Positions 17,976 through 26,393 of a stretch of DNA of 64,000 nucleotides are shown piece after piece. A program made the translations under genes and the position numbers. Source of the DNA: Chersky-840 sp963764205. GTDB lineage: Bacteria; Actinomycetota; Acidimicrobiia; Acidimicrobiales; UBA8190. Location of the stretch: the NCBI GenBank assembly GCA_963764205.1, contig CAVXRN010000002.1, positions 372,001 to 436,000 of the forward strand, read 5' to 3'. Positions within the stretch are counted from its first letter, which is position 1. Every line of letters starts with the position of its first letter. Under the pieces are notes generated by a model that saw only the letters and a program-made list of their open reading frames with translations, did not search any database and was not told where the DNA came from.

Positions 17976-19118
17976 GTGGACTTCGACCTCTCTGTCGACC
18001 AGGTCGCGCTGCGAGACGCCGCCGCGACCCTCCTCGACGACGCGTGCTCGATGGCCCGCGTCCGGGACGTGGCTGCCTCCGAGCGCCACCTCGACGACAA
18101 GCTCTGGTCGGCCATGGCCGACCAGGGGTGGCCGGCGGTCGAGAGGTCGGAATCGGAGGGAGGGCTCGGGCTCGGCACGGTCGAGGTTGCCGTGCTGTGT
18201 GAGCAGCTCGGACGGCACCTGGCGCCGGTGCCGTTCGCGGGCACCGTAATCGCCCACGAAGCGCTCGGCTCCGCTATCAGAGATGACGCGCTCGACGCCG
18301 GAGCGGCGACGGCTCTCGGGGACACCGACGTGGAGGTCTGGACCCAGCGTCTCTCGGAGGGCGCGGCCGTCGGGGCAGTGGCGTGGTCGCGCCGGGCCGA
18401 CGCGGTGCAGGCGCGGCGCGACCCCGACGGGACATGGCGGTTGACGGGCCGTTCGGACCCCGTGGTGGATGGGGCGTACGCCGATCTGGTGGTCGTCTTC
18501 GCCGATGTCGACGGCGCCCCCGCCGTCTTCGCGGTGGTGACCGACGACGGGGCCCGGCCCACGTCCGAGCCCGCCATGGACCGCACCCGCAGCCTGGGGC
18601 GCCTCGAGCTCGCCGACAGCCCCGCGCTGCGGCTCGGCGACGACGCGCTGGCCGAGTCGATCCTCGACCGGGCCGTCTCCGCGGTCTGCGCCGAGATGCT
18701 CGGAGCCGCCGACGTCGTCCTGGCCATGACGGTTCAGTACGCCAAGGATCGCGTCCAGTTCGGTCGTCCCATCGGTGGGTTCCAGGCCATCAAGCACCGG
18801 TGTGCCGACATGCTGGTGGACGTGGAGGGCATGCGCTCGGCCGCGTACTACGCGGCGTGGGCGGTCGGGGCCGGCGATCCAGAAGCCTCGACGGCGGCGT
18901 CGGCGGCCAAGGTGTGGTGTTCCGACGCTGCTCGCCGGGTGATGGCCTCGGGACTACAGGTCCACGGTGGCATCGGGTTCACGTGGGAGCACGACCTCCA
19001 CTTGTTCTTGAAGCGATCGCAACTCGACCAGGTGAGCTTCGGCGACGCCGCCCATCACCGGGAGCGGATCGCCCGCACGCTCAGGAAGCGGGCCGAGGCC
19101 GGCCAGCCGGTGTTCTGA
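17976..19118 (+). CDS. Acyl-CoA dehydrogenase (beta-type FadE)
   Basis: 380 residues, GTG start giving MDFDLSVDQVALRDAAATLL. The middle domain is short and irregular and lacks the TEPDAGSD-type FAD loop; the C-terminal domain is conserved (VQYAKDRVQFGRPIGGFQAIKH, GLQVHGGIGFTWEHDLHLF). This is the pattern of the non-catalytic or FAD-poor partner in heterotetrameric enzymes such as mycobacterial ChsE1-ChsE2. It is divergent from the 16592-17800 enzyme over a 175-bp gap, so the two may be co-regulated and form one alpha2beta2 complex (inference). Confidence 0.9.
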   Translation: MDFDLSVDQVALRDAAATLLDDACSMARVRDVAASERHLDDKLWSAMADQGWPAVERSESEGGLGLGTVEVAVLCEQLGRHLAPVPFAGTVIAHEALGSAIRDDALDAGAATALGDTDVEVWTQRLSEGAAVGAVAWSRRADAVQARRDPDGTWRLTGRSDPVVDGAYADLVVVFADVDGAPAVFAVVTDDGARPTSEPAMDRTRSLGRLELADSPALRLGDDALAESILDRAVSAVCAEMLGAADVVLAMTVQYAKDRVQFGRPIGGFQAIKHRCADMLVDVEGMRSAAYYAAWAVGAGDPEASTAASAAKVWCSDAARRVMASGLQVHGGIGFTWEHDLHLFLKRSQLDQVSFGDAAHHRERIARTLRKRAEAGQPVF

Positions 19119-19149
19119 GCGGAGTACCTCGCGACGTCGGTACGAGCAG

Positions 19150-19866
19150 TCAGTGGCCGGCGATCTGGCCGCCGTCGATGTGCAGGACTTCGCCGGTGAT
19201 GAACGGCGACGATTCCAGGAACAGGACGCCGTCGACGATGTCGCGGACCTGCCCCACATGCCCAACTGGGGGGAGCTGCGCGCCGAGCCCGGCGTAGCTC
19301 TCCGCCGGATGCACCGGCGTTTGGATGATGCCCGGGGAGACCGCGTTCACCCGGATGCCACGCGACGCGTACTCGACGGCCAGCGACTTCGTGGCCGAGG
19401 CGAGGCCACCCTTGGTGAGCGAGGTCAAGACCGACGGCGTGCTCGAGTCGGCGTAGTCGGCCAGGGTGGTGGTGATGTTGACGATGTGGCCGCTCCCACG
19501 CTTGAGCATTTCGCCGATCGCGCTTTGGGTCAGCGTGAAGAACCCGGTCAGATTGACCCCGACCACGGTTGCGTAGTCGTCAGCGGTGTAGTCGGTGAAG
19601 GGCTTGGAGATGTACACGCCGGCATTGTTGATGAGCGTGTCGATGCGGCCGAAGCGACCGAGTGCCCCGCTGATGATGCGGTCGGTAGTGGCGGCTTCGG
19701 AAATGTCCCCGTCCACGGTGAGCAGGGCCGGGTCGTCGCCTGGCTTGATCGTCCGGGACGTGGCTACGACCGCCCAGCCCCGTTGCCGGTAGCCGGCGAC
19801 GAGGCCGGCTCCGATGCCTTGAGAGCCTCCCGTGATGATTGCGACCTGAAGATCCTGTTCGCTCAT
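19150..19866 (-). CDS. SDR family protein lacking the canonical Tyr
   Basis: 238 residues. Classical Rossmann start VAIITGGSQGIGAGLV, TVDGDIS, TLINNAGVYIS, and a C-terminal FITGEVLHIDGGQIAG. The usual Ser-Tyr-x3-Lys reads STPSVLTSLTKGG, so the Tyr four residues before Lys is Thr. Relatives with this TALTKG-type site are known to me as a common SDR subgroup, so the protein is probably functional but with altered chemistry. It converges with the beta-type acyl-CoA dehydrogenase and is divergent from the redoxin gene. Confidence 0.88.
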   Translation of the reverse strand: MSEQDLQVAIITGGSQGIGAGLVAGYRQRGWAVVATSRTIKPGDDPALLTVDGDISEAATTDRIISGALGRFGRIDTLINNAGVYISKPFTDYTADDYATVVGVNLTGFFTLTQSAIGEMLKRGSGHIVNITTTLADYADSSTPSVLTSLTKGGLASATKSLAVEYASRGIRVNAVSPGIIQTPVHPAESYAGLGAQLPPVGHVGQVRDIVDGVLFLESSPFITGEVLHIDGGQIAGH

Positions 19867-19987
19867 GACCGCTCCCCGTCGTCAGCCGCTGGTGAAGTGC
19901 GAGGTCCCCAGGTCTACAGTGTCGGCGCAGTCCCCGTAGGACGGGCCGACCTCTACGAGGGGCCAACGGATCGAAGAGGGCAGCAGA

Positions 19988-20608
19988 TTGCGAAAAGACA
20001 TCGTTGTTGGAGCCACCTTCCCCGACTATCAGCTCGAGGACCAGGCCGGGGTTCTTCGGAAGCTCTCTGAGCTCCAGGGCGGCAACCCGATGGTCCTCCA
20101 TCTTTCGCGAGGATCGTACGACCCCAAGGAGCATCGTTTTCTGAGGAATCTGGTGGACAGTTATCCCGAGTTCCGCGTCGCGTACACGCGTCTCGTCGTC
20201 GTCAGCACGGACAACCCGCTCAACCTCAACGAGTTCCGCGACTCTCTGGGTGCGACGTGGCCGTTCCTGGGTGACCCCGAGAGAACGGTGCAACAGGACC
20301 TCGACATCGAGGAGTACACGGACCCTCACAATCCCATGATTCCCCACACGTTCGTGTTGGAGCCGGGGCTTCGGATCTTCAGCATCTACAACGGCTATTG
20401 GTACTGGGGCCGGCCGACGATGGACGAGTTGCACGTGGACCTGCGCGCGCTTCTCCAGAAGAGCCGTCCTGACTTCGATCTGGGCGCGCCAGGTCTGCGC
20501 GAGGCATGGGATCGAGGGGACCGGGACGTGTTTCTCGTCGATACGCTGGATCCGCCGATCCGATTCACCGAAGGCAGGACCATCGGGATCAAGCGTGGTG
20601 GCCTGTAG
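19988..20608 (+). CDS. Redoxin-domain protein without the peroxidatic Cys
   Basis: 206 residues, TTG start preceded by AGAGGG. Thioredoxin-like AhpC/redoxin fold: VGATFPDYQLEDQAGVLRKLSEL, VLHLSRGSYDPKEHRFLRNLV, WPFLGDPERTVQQDLDI, MIPHTFVLEPGLRIFSIYNGYWYWGRPT. In relatives the loop is typically RGxYCPKE with the reactive Cys; here it reads RGSYDPKE, and no Cys is present anywhere in the protein. It therefore cannot act as a thiol peroxidase and may be a structural or binding derivative. It stands alone, divergent from an SDR and upstream of a pseudogene. Confidence 0.82.
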   Translation: MRKDIVVGATFPDYQLEDQAGVLRKLSELQGGNPMVLHLSRGSYDPKEHRFLRNLVDSYPEFRVAYTRLVVVSTDNPLNLNEFRDSLGATWPFLGDPERTVQQDLDIEEYTDPHNPMIPHTFVLEPGLRIFSIYNGYWYWGRPTMDELHVDLRALLQKSRPDFDLGAPGLREAWDRGDRDVFLVDTLDPPIRFTEGRTIGIKRGGL

Positions 20609-20626
20609 CGGGGCACTCTTGCTCGG

Positions 20627-21243
20627 GTACTACACCGTCCTGACCAAGGCGGGCGTGTCGTACCGTTCGGGGTTCCTCGGGCCGGCCGAGCGTGTCTTGT
20701 TTTCAGAGGGCCATGACGTCGAGCCCGTCCCCGGCGGTTGTCGCCAATTCGCCCCGATCCTCGCCCGATTTGCACCGCGCATCATGACGGCCCAGGCCGC
20801 ACCCCCGATGCCGAGGGTCGGGTCAATCTGTCGCTGCACCTGGGGGCGACCCGTGACGAGCTCGTCCGGGCCGGCACCGACCCCGACCGCGTGCTCCTGG
20901 TCGAGGTCAATCCACATCTGCCGCGGAGCCGCAGCCTTCCCCTGCAATTCGACAACACCCTTCGGTGCGCTGTGCCTCGATCTCTATGGGCAGGTGGTGG
21001 CGGACAGCATCGACGGCAAGCAGATCTCAGGTGTCGGCGGGCACGAGGACTTCGTGGCCGGAGCCGACTTGCACCTCGACGCCCACTCCGCGTCATCACA
21101 CCGGCGTTGTCGTCACCGAGTACGGCGCGGCTGAGCTGACGGGGCTCACCGTCCGCGAACGAGCCAAGACCTTGGCAGACGTGGCGCATCCCGACTTCCG
21201 CGCCCAGCTGCATGCGGTCGCCGATTGTCTGGGCCGGCGGTAG
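20627..21243 (+). pseudogene. Decayed acetyl-CoA hydrolase/CoA-transferase
   Basis: Fragments of one acetyl-CoA hydrolase/4-hydroxybutyrate CoA-transferase family gene appear in three frames in order: RSGFLGPAERVLFSEGHDVE with CRQFAPILARFAPRIMTAQAAPP; then GRVNLSLHLGATRDELVRAG and LLVEVNPHLPR; then DLYGQVVADSIDGKQISGVGGHEDFVAGADL; then TPRHHTGVVVTEYGAAELTG and TVRERAKTLADVAHPDFRAQL with a stop at 21243. Shifts occur near 20800, 20965 and 21085. Stretches expected before the QVVADSID block and between GADL and TPRHHT are missing, as is the N-terminal region, so this is deletion plus frameshift, not a single sequencing slip. Confidence 0.8.
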
Positions 21244-21267
21244 ACGAAGCGCTGGCCACTCACCCGC

Positions 21268-22095
21268 TTATCCGGTTTGGATGAAGGCCAGGAGATCGGC
21301 GTTGATCGTCTCCGCCTGAGTGGTGGGCATCCCGTGGGGAAATCCGGCATAGGTCTTGAGTGTGCCGTTCTTCACCAGCGCAGCGGAGAGCGGGCCGGAG
21401 TCCGCGTAGGGGACGATCTGGTCGTCGTCGCCGTGCATCACGAGGACGGGCACGGTGATCTGCCTGAGGTCGTCGGTGAAATCGGTCTGGGAGAATGCCA
21501 CGATGCCGTCGTAATGGGCCTTGGCGCCACCCATCATTCCCTGGCGCCACCAGTTCTCGATGATCGCTTCGGACGGTTCGACGCCGGGTCGGTTGAAACC
21601 GTAGAAGGGTCCTGACGGCAGGGCCCGGTAGAAGACGGACCGGTTGGCGGCGAGCTGCGCCTGGAGATCGTCGAACACGCTCTTCGGTAGGCCGCCGGGG
21701 TTGGCGTCGGTCTGGACCATGAGCGGCGGTACCGAGCTGATGAGCACCGCCTTCGCCACACGGCTTTCTCCGTGTCGGGCGATGTAGTGCACGACCTCGC
21801 CGCCTCCAGTCGAGTGACCGACGTGAATGGCGTCGTGGATGTCGAGATGTGTGGTCAGGGTGGCCAGGTCGTCGGCGTAATGGTCCATGTCGTGACCGTC
21901 GCCGGTTTGCGAGGAGCGACCGTGCCCGCGTCGGTCGTGGGCGATGACCCGGAAGCCATGGTTGAGGAAGAAGAGCATCTGGGTGTCCCAGTCGTCAGCC
22001 GAAAGCGGCCACCCGTGGCTGAAGACGATCGGTTGGCCCGACCCCCAGTCCTTGTAGAAGATCTCGACACCGTCACTCGTAGTGATCGTGCTCAT
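21268..22095 (-). CDS. Alpha/beta hydrolase (non-heme chloroperoxidase/esterase type)
   Basis: 275 residues. Ser-His-Asp hydrolase close to the cofactor-free chloroperoxidase group. It starts MSTITTSDGVEIFYKDWGSG; oxyanion region SHGWPLSADDW; AHDRRGHGRSS; nucleophile elbow HVGHSTGGGEV (Ser about residue 96); Asp in VMHGDDDQIVPY; His in FPHGMPTT. Full length for the family. It is convergent with the pseudogene end and 75 bp downstream of the small 82-residue protein on the same strand. Natural substrate unknown. Confidence 0.93.
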   Translation of the reverse strand: MSTITTSDGVEIFYKDWGSGQPIVFSHGWPLSADDWDTQMLFFLNHGFRVIAHDRRGHGRSSQTGDGHDMDHYADDLATLTTHLDIHDAIHVGHSTGGGEVVHYIARHGESRVAKAVLISSVPPLMVQTDANPGGLPKSVFDDLQAQLAANRSVFYRALPSGPFYGFNRPGVEPSEAIIENWWRQGMMGGAKAHYDGIVAFSQTDFTDDLRQITVPVLVMHGDDDQIVPYADSGPLSAALVKNGTLKTYAGFPHGMPTTQAETINADLLAFIQTG

Positions 22096-22170
22096 TGTTC
22101 GTGTCCTCCCGTCTGGATCAATGCGAATAGTGCTGTTTCACTCGGGAAGTGACGTGCGCCTTGATTGCCG

Positions 22171-22419
22171 CTAAGGCTGCGATCCTTCGGCGATCCACCT
22201 CTGAAAGACAGCGACGCGATCGCTCGGCCACGCTCCGTCGCACGGCATCGTGCCCTTGGTGAGCTGTGACGAGATCGGATCTTGATGCGCGACAACGTCG
22301 TCGTGCGCCCACAGATCGAACGCCTTCAACATGGAGGTGCGATCCTTCTCGCGAAACAAGGGACGGATATCTCGTTCGAAGCTCAGAGGCGACGTCTGGC
22401 CATCGGTCTGGTCGGTCAA
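22171..22419 (-). CDS. Small conserved protein with DIRPLFR and MPCDGAWP motifs
   Basis: 82 residues. The start is TTG 22417-22419, five bases after AAGGAG, which fixes it better than any ATG. Sequence highlights: SFERDIRPLFREKDRTSM, AFDLWAHDDVVAHQDPI and GTMPCDGAWPSDRVAVFQRWI. It looks like the compact C-terminal fragment of a cytochrome-c-like or PSD1-type fold without a CxxCH, a type I recall as a widespread small actinobacterial protein of unknown function. It may be co-transcribed with the hydrolase downstream. Confidence 0.7.
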   Translation of the reverse strand: MTDQTDGQTSPLSFERDIRPLFREKDRTSMLKAFDLWAHDDVVAHQDPISSQLTKGTMPCDGAWPSDRVAVFQRWIAEGSQP

Positions 22420-22622
22420 TCTCGCTCCTTCGTCGTGTCGCTCTTGGATGGATCTCCGAAGGCTCAGCTGGTGATCGATTGCGAGGCGGCGCCCACGGTA
22501 CCCCTGAGAATTTCCCCTCGCTCGTCGCAGATCGGTCGACGGGAATGGCCGGTGCCCTGGCGACGTTGCACAGTCGTTGCGTGTGCAAGGATGTGGGCGA
22601 TACACGGGAGGAGTGGTTGGTA
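22420..22622. promoter_or_regulatory. Divergent promoter region
   Basis: 203-bp gap between the 82-residue protein and the LLM oxidoreductase. AT-richer than the flanking coding DNA; no clear repeat or operator seen. Confidence 0.35.
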
Positions 22623-23687
22623 GTGGCCAAGGACAAGGCGGTGGAGCTGGGCCTCGACACGTTCGGTGACGTGACCGAGACCGGGGACGGGGAGCTGGGT
22701 TCACAAGCCCAGACCATCCGGGACGTGATCGCCGAGGGCGTGTTGGCCGACGAGGTAGGGGTGGACTTCTTCGGAGTCGGCGAGCACCACCGGCCTGACT
22801 TCGCTGTCACGAGCCCGGAGATGGTGCTGGCTTCCATCGCCTCGGGGACGGAGAAGATCCGGTTGGGGTCGGCCGTGACCGTGCTGAGCTCGGACGACCC
22901 GGTGCGGGTGTACCAGCGTTTTGCCACTCTCGATGCTGCTTCCAACGGCCGGGCCGAGGTCATCTTGGGGAGAGGCAGCTTTACCGAGTCGTTCCCCTTG
23001 TTCGGATTCGACCTCGCCCACTACGACGAACTGTTCGAGGAGAAGCTCAACCTGTTCGTGGAGCTCATGAGCGAGCAGGAGGTGACGTGGTCCGGGTCCA
23101 CGAGGGCCCCGCTGCAGGGCCAGCGGATCTACCCGACCACCGAGTCGGGTTCGCTCAAGGCCTGGGTCGGCGTCGGTGGGAGCCCGGAGTCCGTGATCAG
23201 AGCAGCGCACTACGGCCTCCCGCTGGTGCTCGCAATCATCGGAGGGGACCCGCGTCGATTCGCCCCCTACGTCGAGCTCTACCGCCAAGGCCTGGCGGAG
23301 TTCGGACATGGGGAGCTGCCGATCGCCGTGCACTCCCCGGGATACGTGGCGCAGAGCGATGACCAGGCCCGTGAGGAGCTGTGGCCGTACTTCAAAGAGG
23401 TCCGGGACCGGATCGGAGCGTCGCGCGGCTGGCCTCCCATGACCAGGGCGCAGTTCGACCAGGAGGCGTCGGCCGACGGATCCCTGTATGTCGGCTCGGC
23501 CGAGACCGTGGCAGCCAAGATCGCTCGGACCGTCGCCGCACTGGACATCGACCGGTTCGACCTGAAGTACAGCTCCGGGCGCCTTCCCCATCAGAAGCTG
23601 ATGCGGAACATCGAGTTGTACGGCACGAACGTGGCGCCCTTGGTCCGAGAACTCCTCGAAGAGAAGTCGACGCTCCTCGCAGGTTGA
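22623..23687 (+). CDS. LLM-class flavin-dependent oxidoreductase
   Basis: 354 residues, bacterial luciferase-like TIM barrel using FMN or F420. Start GTG 22623 follows GGGAGGAG by nine bases. Landmarks: ELGLDTFGDV, ADEVGVDFFGVGEHHRPDF, EKIRLGSAVTVLSSDDPVRVYQ, GRAEVILGRGSFTESFPLFG, WVGVGGSPESVIRAA and a C-terminal LYVGSAETVAAKIA. This matches the well-conserved group annotated as SMR/LLM oxidoreductases acting on unknown small molecules. Neighbouring genes do not reveal its substrate. Confidence 0.93.
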   Translation: MAKDKAVELGLDTFGDVTETGDGELGSQAQTIRDVIAEGVLADEVGVDFFGVGEHHRPDFAVTSPEMVLASIASGTEKIRLGSAVTVLSSDDPVRVYQRFATLDAASNGRAEVILGRGSFTESFPLFGFDLAHYDELFEEKLNLFVELMSEQEVTWSGSTRAPLQGQRIYPTTESGSLKAWVGVGGSPESVIRAAHYGLPLVLAIIGGDPRRFAPYVELYRQGLAEFGHGELPIAVHSPGYVAQSDDQAREELWPYFKEVRDRIGASRGWPPMTRAQFDQEASADGSLYVGSAETVAAKIARTVAALDIDRFDLKYSSGRLPHQKLMRNIELYGTNVAPLVRELLEEKSTLLAG

Positions 23688-23788
23688 CACGCCGTCCTCG
23701 GGAATGACTCCTGACCCCGGACTCGGGTTGAACAGGTGGTTGTCTCACCGCTTCGATCTGGTCGTTGCCGGATGGGTACTCTCAGAGC

Positions 23789-24880
23789 ATGGTCATGTCG
23801 GATCGACCCGAGGTCCAGACCGCCTCGTGGCCAATTGCCGCCGTCGACGTCGCCACCCTGGCCTCGAGCTTCCTGGGGGCGATCGGACGGCTTCCCTTCC
23901 GCGCCCCGTGGCGCGGCCCGAGCCACCCACCGAGAAACATGGCGGTGTCGGCTACCCGAGAGTTCGTTCGCTCCTTGCTGGGGTACGCATCATCGTTGCC
24001 CATCGACGAATTCCGCGCGCTGGAACGGATTCTCGACGGTATCGCCGGCCAGGTCCTCCCCCCTTTCGTGGCGCTCCAAGGAGTGGCCAGCGAGGTGGAC
24101 GAAGTCGGCAACGTACCGGGGGTGTGGTTTCGTCCCTCCCGGGACTCCGACGAAGAGCCTGCCGATGACCACGCACGCTGGCCGGGAACGATCATCTATC
24201 TGCACGGAGGCGGCTACATCGGGACGTCACCGCGCATGTATTCCGTCTTCATGGCGCATCTGGCTCGCGTCACGGGGTGCGCGGTATTCGCCGTGGACTA
24301 CCGGCTGGCTCCCGAGTTCCCATTTCCGGCTGCCGTCGATGATGTCGTGTCCGTGATCGACGACCTCAGACGCCACGGCCTGCGCTGTGACCAACTGTTC
24401 ATCGCCGGTGACTCAGGGGGCGGGGGGCTCCTCGGCACCGTGCTCCATCGCATGAGGAAATACGACCTAGGACAACCGGCTGGTGCCTTGTTGTTCTCGC
24501 CCGAGGTCAGCCTCACGCTCAGCGAGGATTCGATAACCGAGAACGCCGCGTTCGACGTGCTCCCCTGGAACATTCCGGTGAATCCCTATCTTCACGGTGT
24601 GGAACCAGACGACGAGCGGGTGGACGCTCTTTTCGACGACATCGCAGGTTGGCCGCCGACCTTCTTGGTGTACGGCGGGGACGAGATGTTCCGCGATGCG
24701 ATTCGAGAGCTGGTGAAGAAACTCAGCGTTGCCGGGGTATCCCACGTCGCCTCTGAGGTCGAGGGCATGTTCCACGTGTTCCCGTTCCTGCTCCCCTGGG
24801 CGAAGGAGAGCAGGGACGTGTACCGCCACGCCGGTGAATTCGTCAAGGACGCCCTCGGACACGGTCGCGGACACTCCTGA
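23789..24880 (+). CDS. Alpha/beta hydrolase, hormone-sensitive-lipase family
   Basis: 363 residues from ATG 23789 (an ATG eight codons earlier is also in frame). HSL-type esterase: oxyanion motif IIYLHGGGYIGTS, AVDYRLAPEFPFPAAVDD, nucleophile elbow IAGDSGGGGLL, Asp region LVYGGDEMFRD, and the His in GMFHVFPF. An N-terminal extension of about 110 residues before the HGGG motif is probably the cap. Followed by a convergent patatin gene. Likely hydrolyses short-chain esters. Confidence 0.9.
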   Translation: MVMSDRPEVQTASWPIAAVDVATLASSFLGAIGRLPFRAPWRGPSHPPRNMAVSATREFVRSLLGYASSLPIDEFRALERILDGIAGQVLPPFVALQGVASEVDEVGNVPGVWFRPSRDSDEEPADDHARWPGTIIYLHGGGYIGTSPRMYSVFMAHLARVTGCAVFAVDYRLAPEFPFPAAVDDVVSVIDDLRRHGLRCDQLFIAGDSGGGGLLGTVLHRMRKYDLGQPAGALLFSPEVSLTLSEDSITENAAFDVLPWNIPVNPYLHGVEPDDERVDALFDDIAGWPPTFLVYGGDEMFRDAIRELVKKLSVAGVSHVASEVEGMFHVFPFLLPWAKESRDVYRHAGEFVKDALGHGRGHS

Positions 24881-24952
24881 TCCCGACGAAAGGGATCGAT
24901 CCGAGGTGCCGGGCCGGTTCCGCCCCTGGTGCCCACCGAGCTCCTCCCGGCG

Positions 24953-25837
24953 TCATTGCCCCGAGGGGGAGCCGTACAGGCCGGGACCGTCGACCCGGAG
25001 GTCGCGCAGGAAGGAGAGGGCGGCCTCATAGGCCTCCTCGATGAGGCGCTCGGTGGAGTCGAAGTTGAACGGTGAACACCGACAGGCGGCCGGGCCGGGG
25101 AGGTAGACGACCGGGACGTGGGCGGCGACCAGGGGGGCTTCGAGCACGGACTGAGAGCGCATGGTGACCATGGCCGTGAAGAGCACGGTTTCAGCCAGGG
25201 ATTCGGGCGGCGGGAGGAGGTGACCCGGGAACGTGCAGTCGAGCACCACCAGCGAGGCGGCGCCCATGGCAACGGCTTGCCGGAGTGGGACGTTGGCCAC
25301 CACCCCGCCATCACAGAGACGTTTTCCGTCGTGATCGACGGGGGGGAACACGCCGGGGATCGCCGCGCTGGCGAGCAGGGCGGGAAGCAGTGAGCCGGCG
25401 GTGATCACATAGGGAGTGGCGGTAGCGATCTCCATCGTGACCGCAGCGAAGGGAAGCATGAGGTCATCGAAGGTCGTCGTCGCGCCGAGGAAGTCGGCGA
25501 TGACTGCGGCGAGGCCGGAGTTGGGAAACAGGTGCGTCTTCGAATGCTGGAGAGTCCGAGCCTGTGAGAGGAGCCCACCAGGGAAGATCTGGTGCCGCGT
25601 GATCCGTGCCCACGCGTGGGACAGTCGGTTGGCCGCTCCGGTCGGGTTGAGCGCGATGACGGCGCCGTTGAGTGATCCCACGGACGTACCGGTGACGAGG
25701 TCCGGTGTCACCCGCTGGTCCGTCAGCGCCTCGAGCATGCCGACCTGGACCGCGCCCAGGCTTCCGCCTCCTCCCAGGACGAACCCGACAGGATGGGGGA
25801 GGTTCAGCGCGTGCTCGACGGGGTCGTCGTGCCGCAC
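24953..25837 (-). CDS. Patatin-like phospholipase
   Basis: 294 residues, start GTG 25835-25837. Ser-Asp dyad lipid acyl hydrolase (RssA/YchK-like). Oxyanion loop VLGGGGSLGAVQVGMLEAL; nucleophile GTSVGSLNGAV (Ser about 52); catalytic Asp in LCDGGVVANVPLRQA. Four bases separate it from the DUF5335 stop, so the two are probably translationally linked. A CxC near the end (AACRCSPF) is unusual. Possible role in membrane lipid turnover under stress, judged only from the neighbouring genes. Confidence 0.92.
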   Translation of the reverse strand: MRHDDPVEHALNLPHPVGFVLGGGGSLGAVQVGMLEALTDQRVTPDLVTGTSVGSLNGAVIALNPTGAANRLSHAWARITRHQIFPGGLLSQARTLQHSKTHLFPNSGLAAVIADFLGATTTFDDLMLPFAAVTMEIATATPYVITAGSLLPALLASAAIPGVFPPVDHDGKRLCDGGVVANVPLRQAVAMGAASLVVLDCTFPGHLLPPPESLAETVLFTAMVTMRSQSVLEAPLVAAHVPVVYLPGPAACRCSPFNFDSTERLIEEAYEAALSFLRDLRVDGPGLYGSPSGQ

Positions 25838-25841
25838 ACGC

Positions 25842-26207
25842 TCACGCCGGCAGGGCGGGGCGGTGATGGAAGGTGATGAGCGTCTGGACTCCGTCACCCG
25901 ATGCCACGTCGACTGTCGCCTCGTCACCCGACGCAGAAGGAGAGAGAATGACGCGTTGGGGATGTTCGATGGTGTGCCGCAGCACCACCGGATAGCGCCC
26001 GTCACGCCCGCCCACCGCCACATTGAGGGCGTCATCGTGGCCGTCGTACTCGATATAGGCGAAGGGGACCTTCTCAGCCTCGTATTCGTCACCGAGATCA
26101 AGTGAAAGCACCTCGATGGTGACGACATCGCCCTTGTGCTGCTTGGTGAAGGACTCCAGCCGTTCGTGCCAGCTGGACGGAGGGACCTCGTCGACGTCCT
26201 GAGTCAT
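25842..26207 (-). CDS. DUF5335 family protein
   Basis: 121 residues from ATG 26207 (MTQDVDEVPPSSWHERLESF). Conserved core VVTIEVLSLDLGDEYEAEKVPF, LRHTIEHPQRVILSP and DGVQTLITFHH fits the small DUF5335 family, which has no known role. The frame stays open upstream to 26417, where it encodes a dihydrofolate-reductase-like N-terminus, but DUF5335 proteins normally start near SSWxxRL, so the short form is preferred. Linked to patatin downstream. Confidence 0.75.
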   Translation of the reverse strand: MTQDVDEVPPSSWHERLESFTKQHKGDVVTIEVLSLDLGDEYEAEKVPFAYIEYDGHDDALNVAVGGRDGRYPVVLRHTIEHPQRVILSPSASGDEATVDVASGDGVQTLITFHHRPALPA

Positions 26208-26270
26208 GCAGAAAGTGTCGTCCACATCAGGGTGGACCTGCAAGGGGATGAGGGTCGTGTGTTCGGCCGA

Positions 26271-26393
26271 TCGCCGCGCGGTGTCCGTGATCTGCTGCTC
26301 GAAGTAAGCAGCGTCGCCAGGCAACGTCCACGGGATGCCGCTGTCGGTGGCGATGGCCCTGCTCGTGTCCCTCGCGGCAATCATGCGGATCAT
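26271..26393 (-). pseudogene. Dihydrofolate reductase N-terminal remnant
   Basis: About 41 codons from ATG 26393 read MIRMIAARDTSRAIATDSG then IPWTLPGDAAYFEQQ. This is the start of a DHFR: M-I-x-x-I-A-A, A-I, and the folate/NADPH contact I-P-W-x-L-P-x-D. After TARRS the resemblance stops, and the frame continues without a break into DUF5335. The rest of DHFR (about 120 residues) is absent, so this is a truncated relic or a fused leader. Confidence 0.6.
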
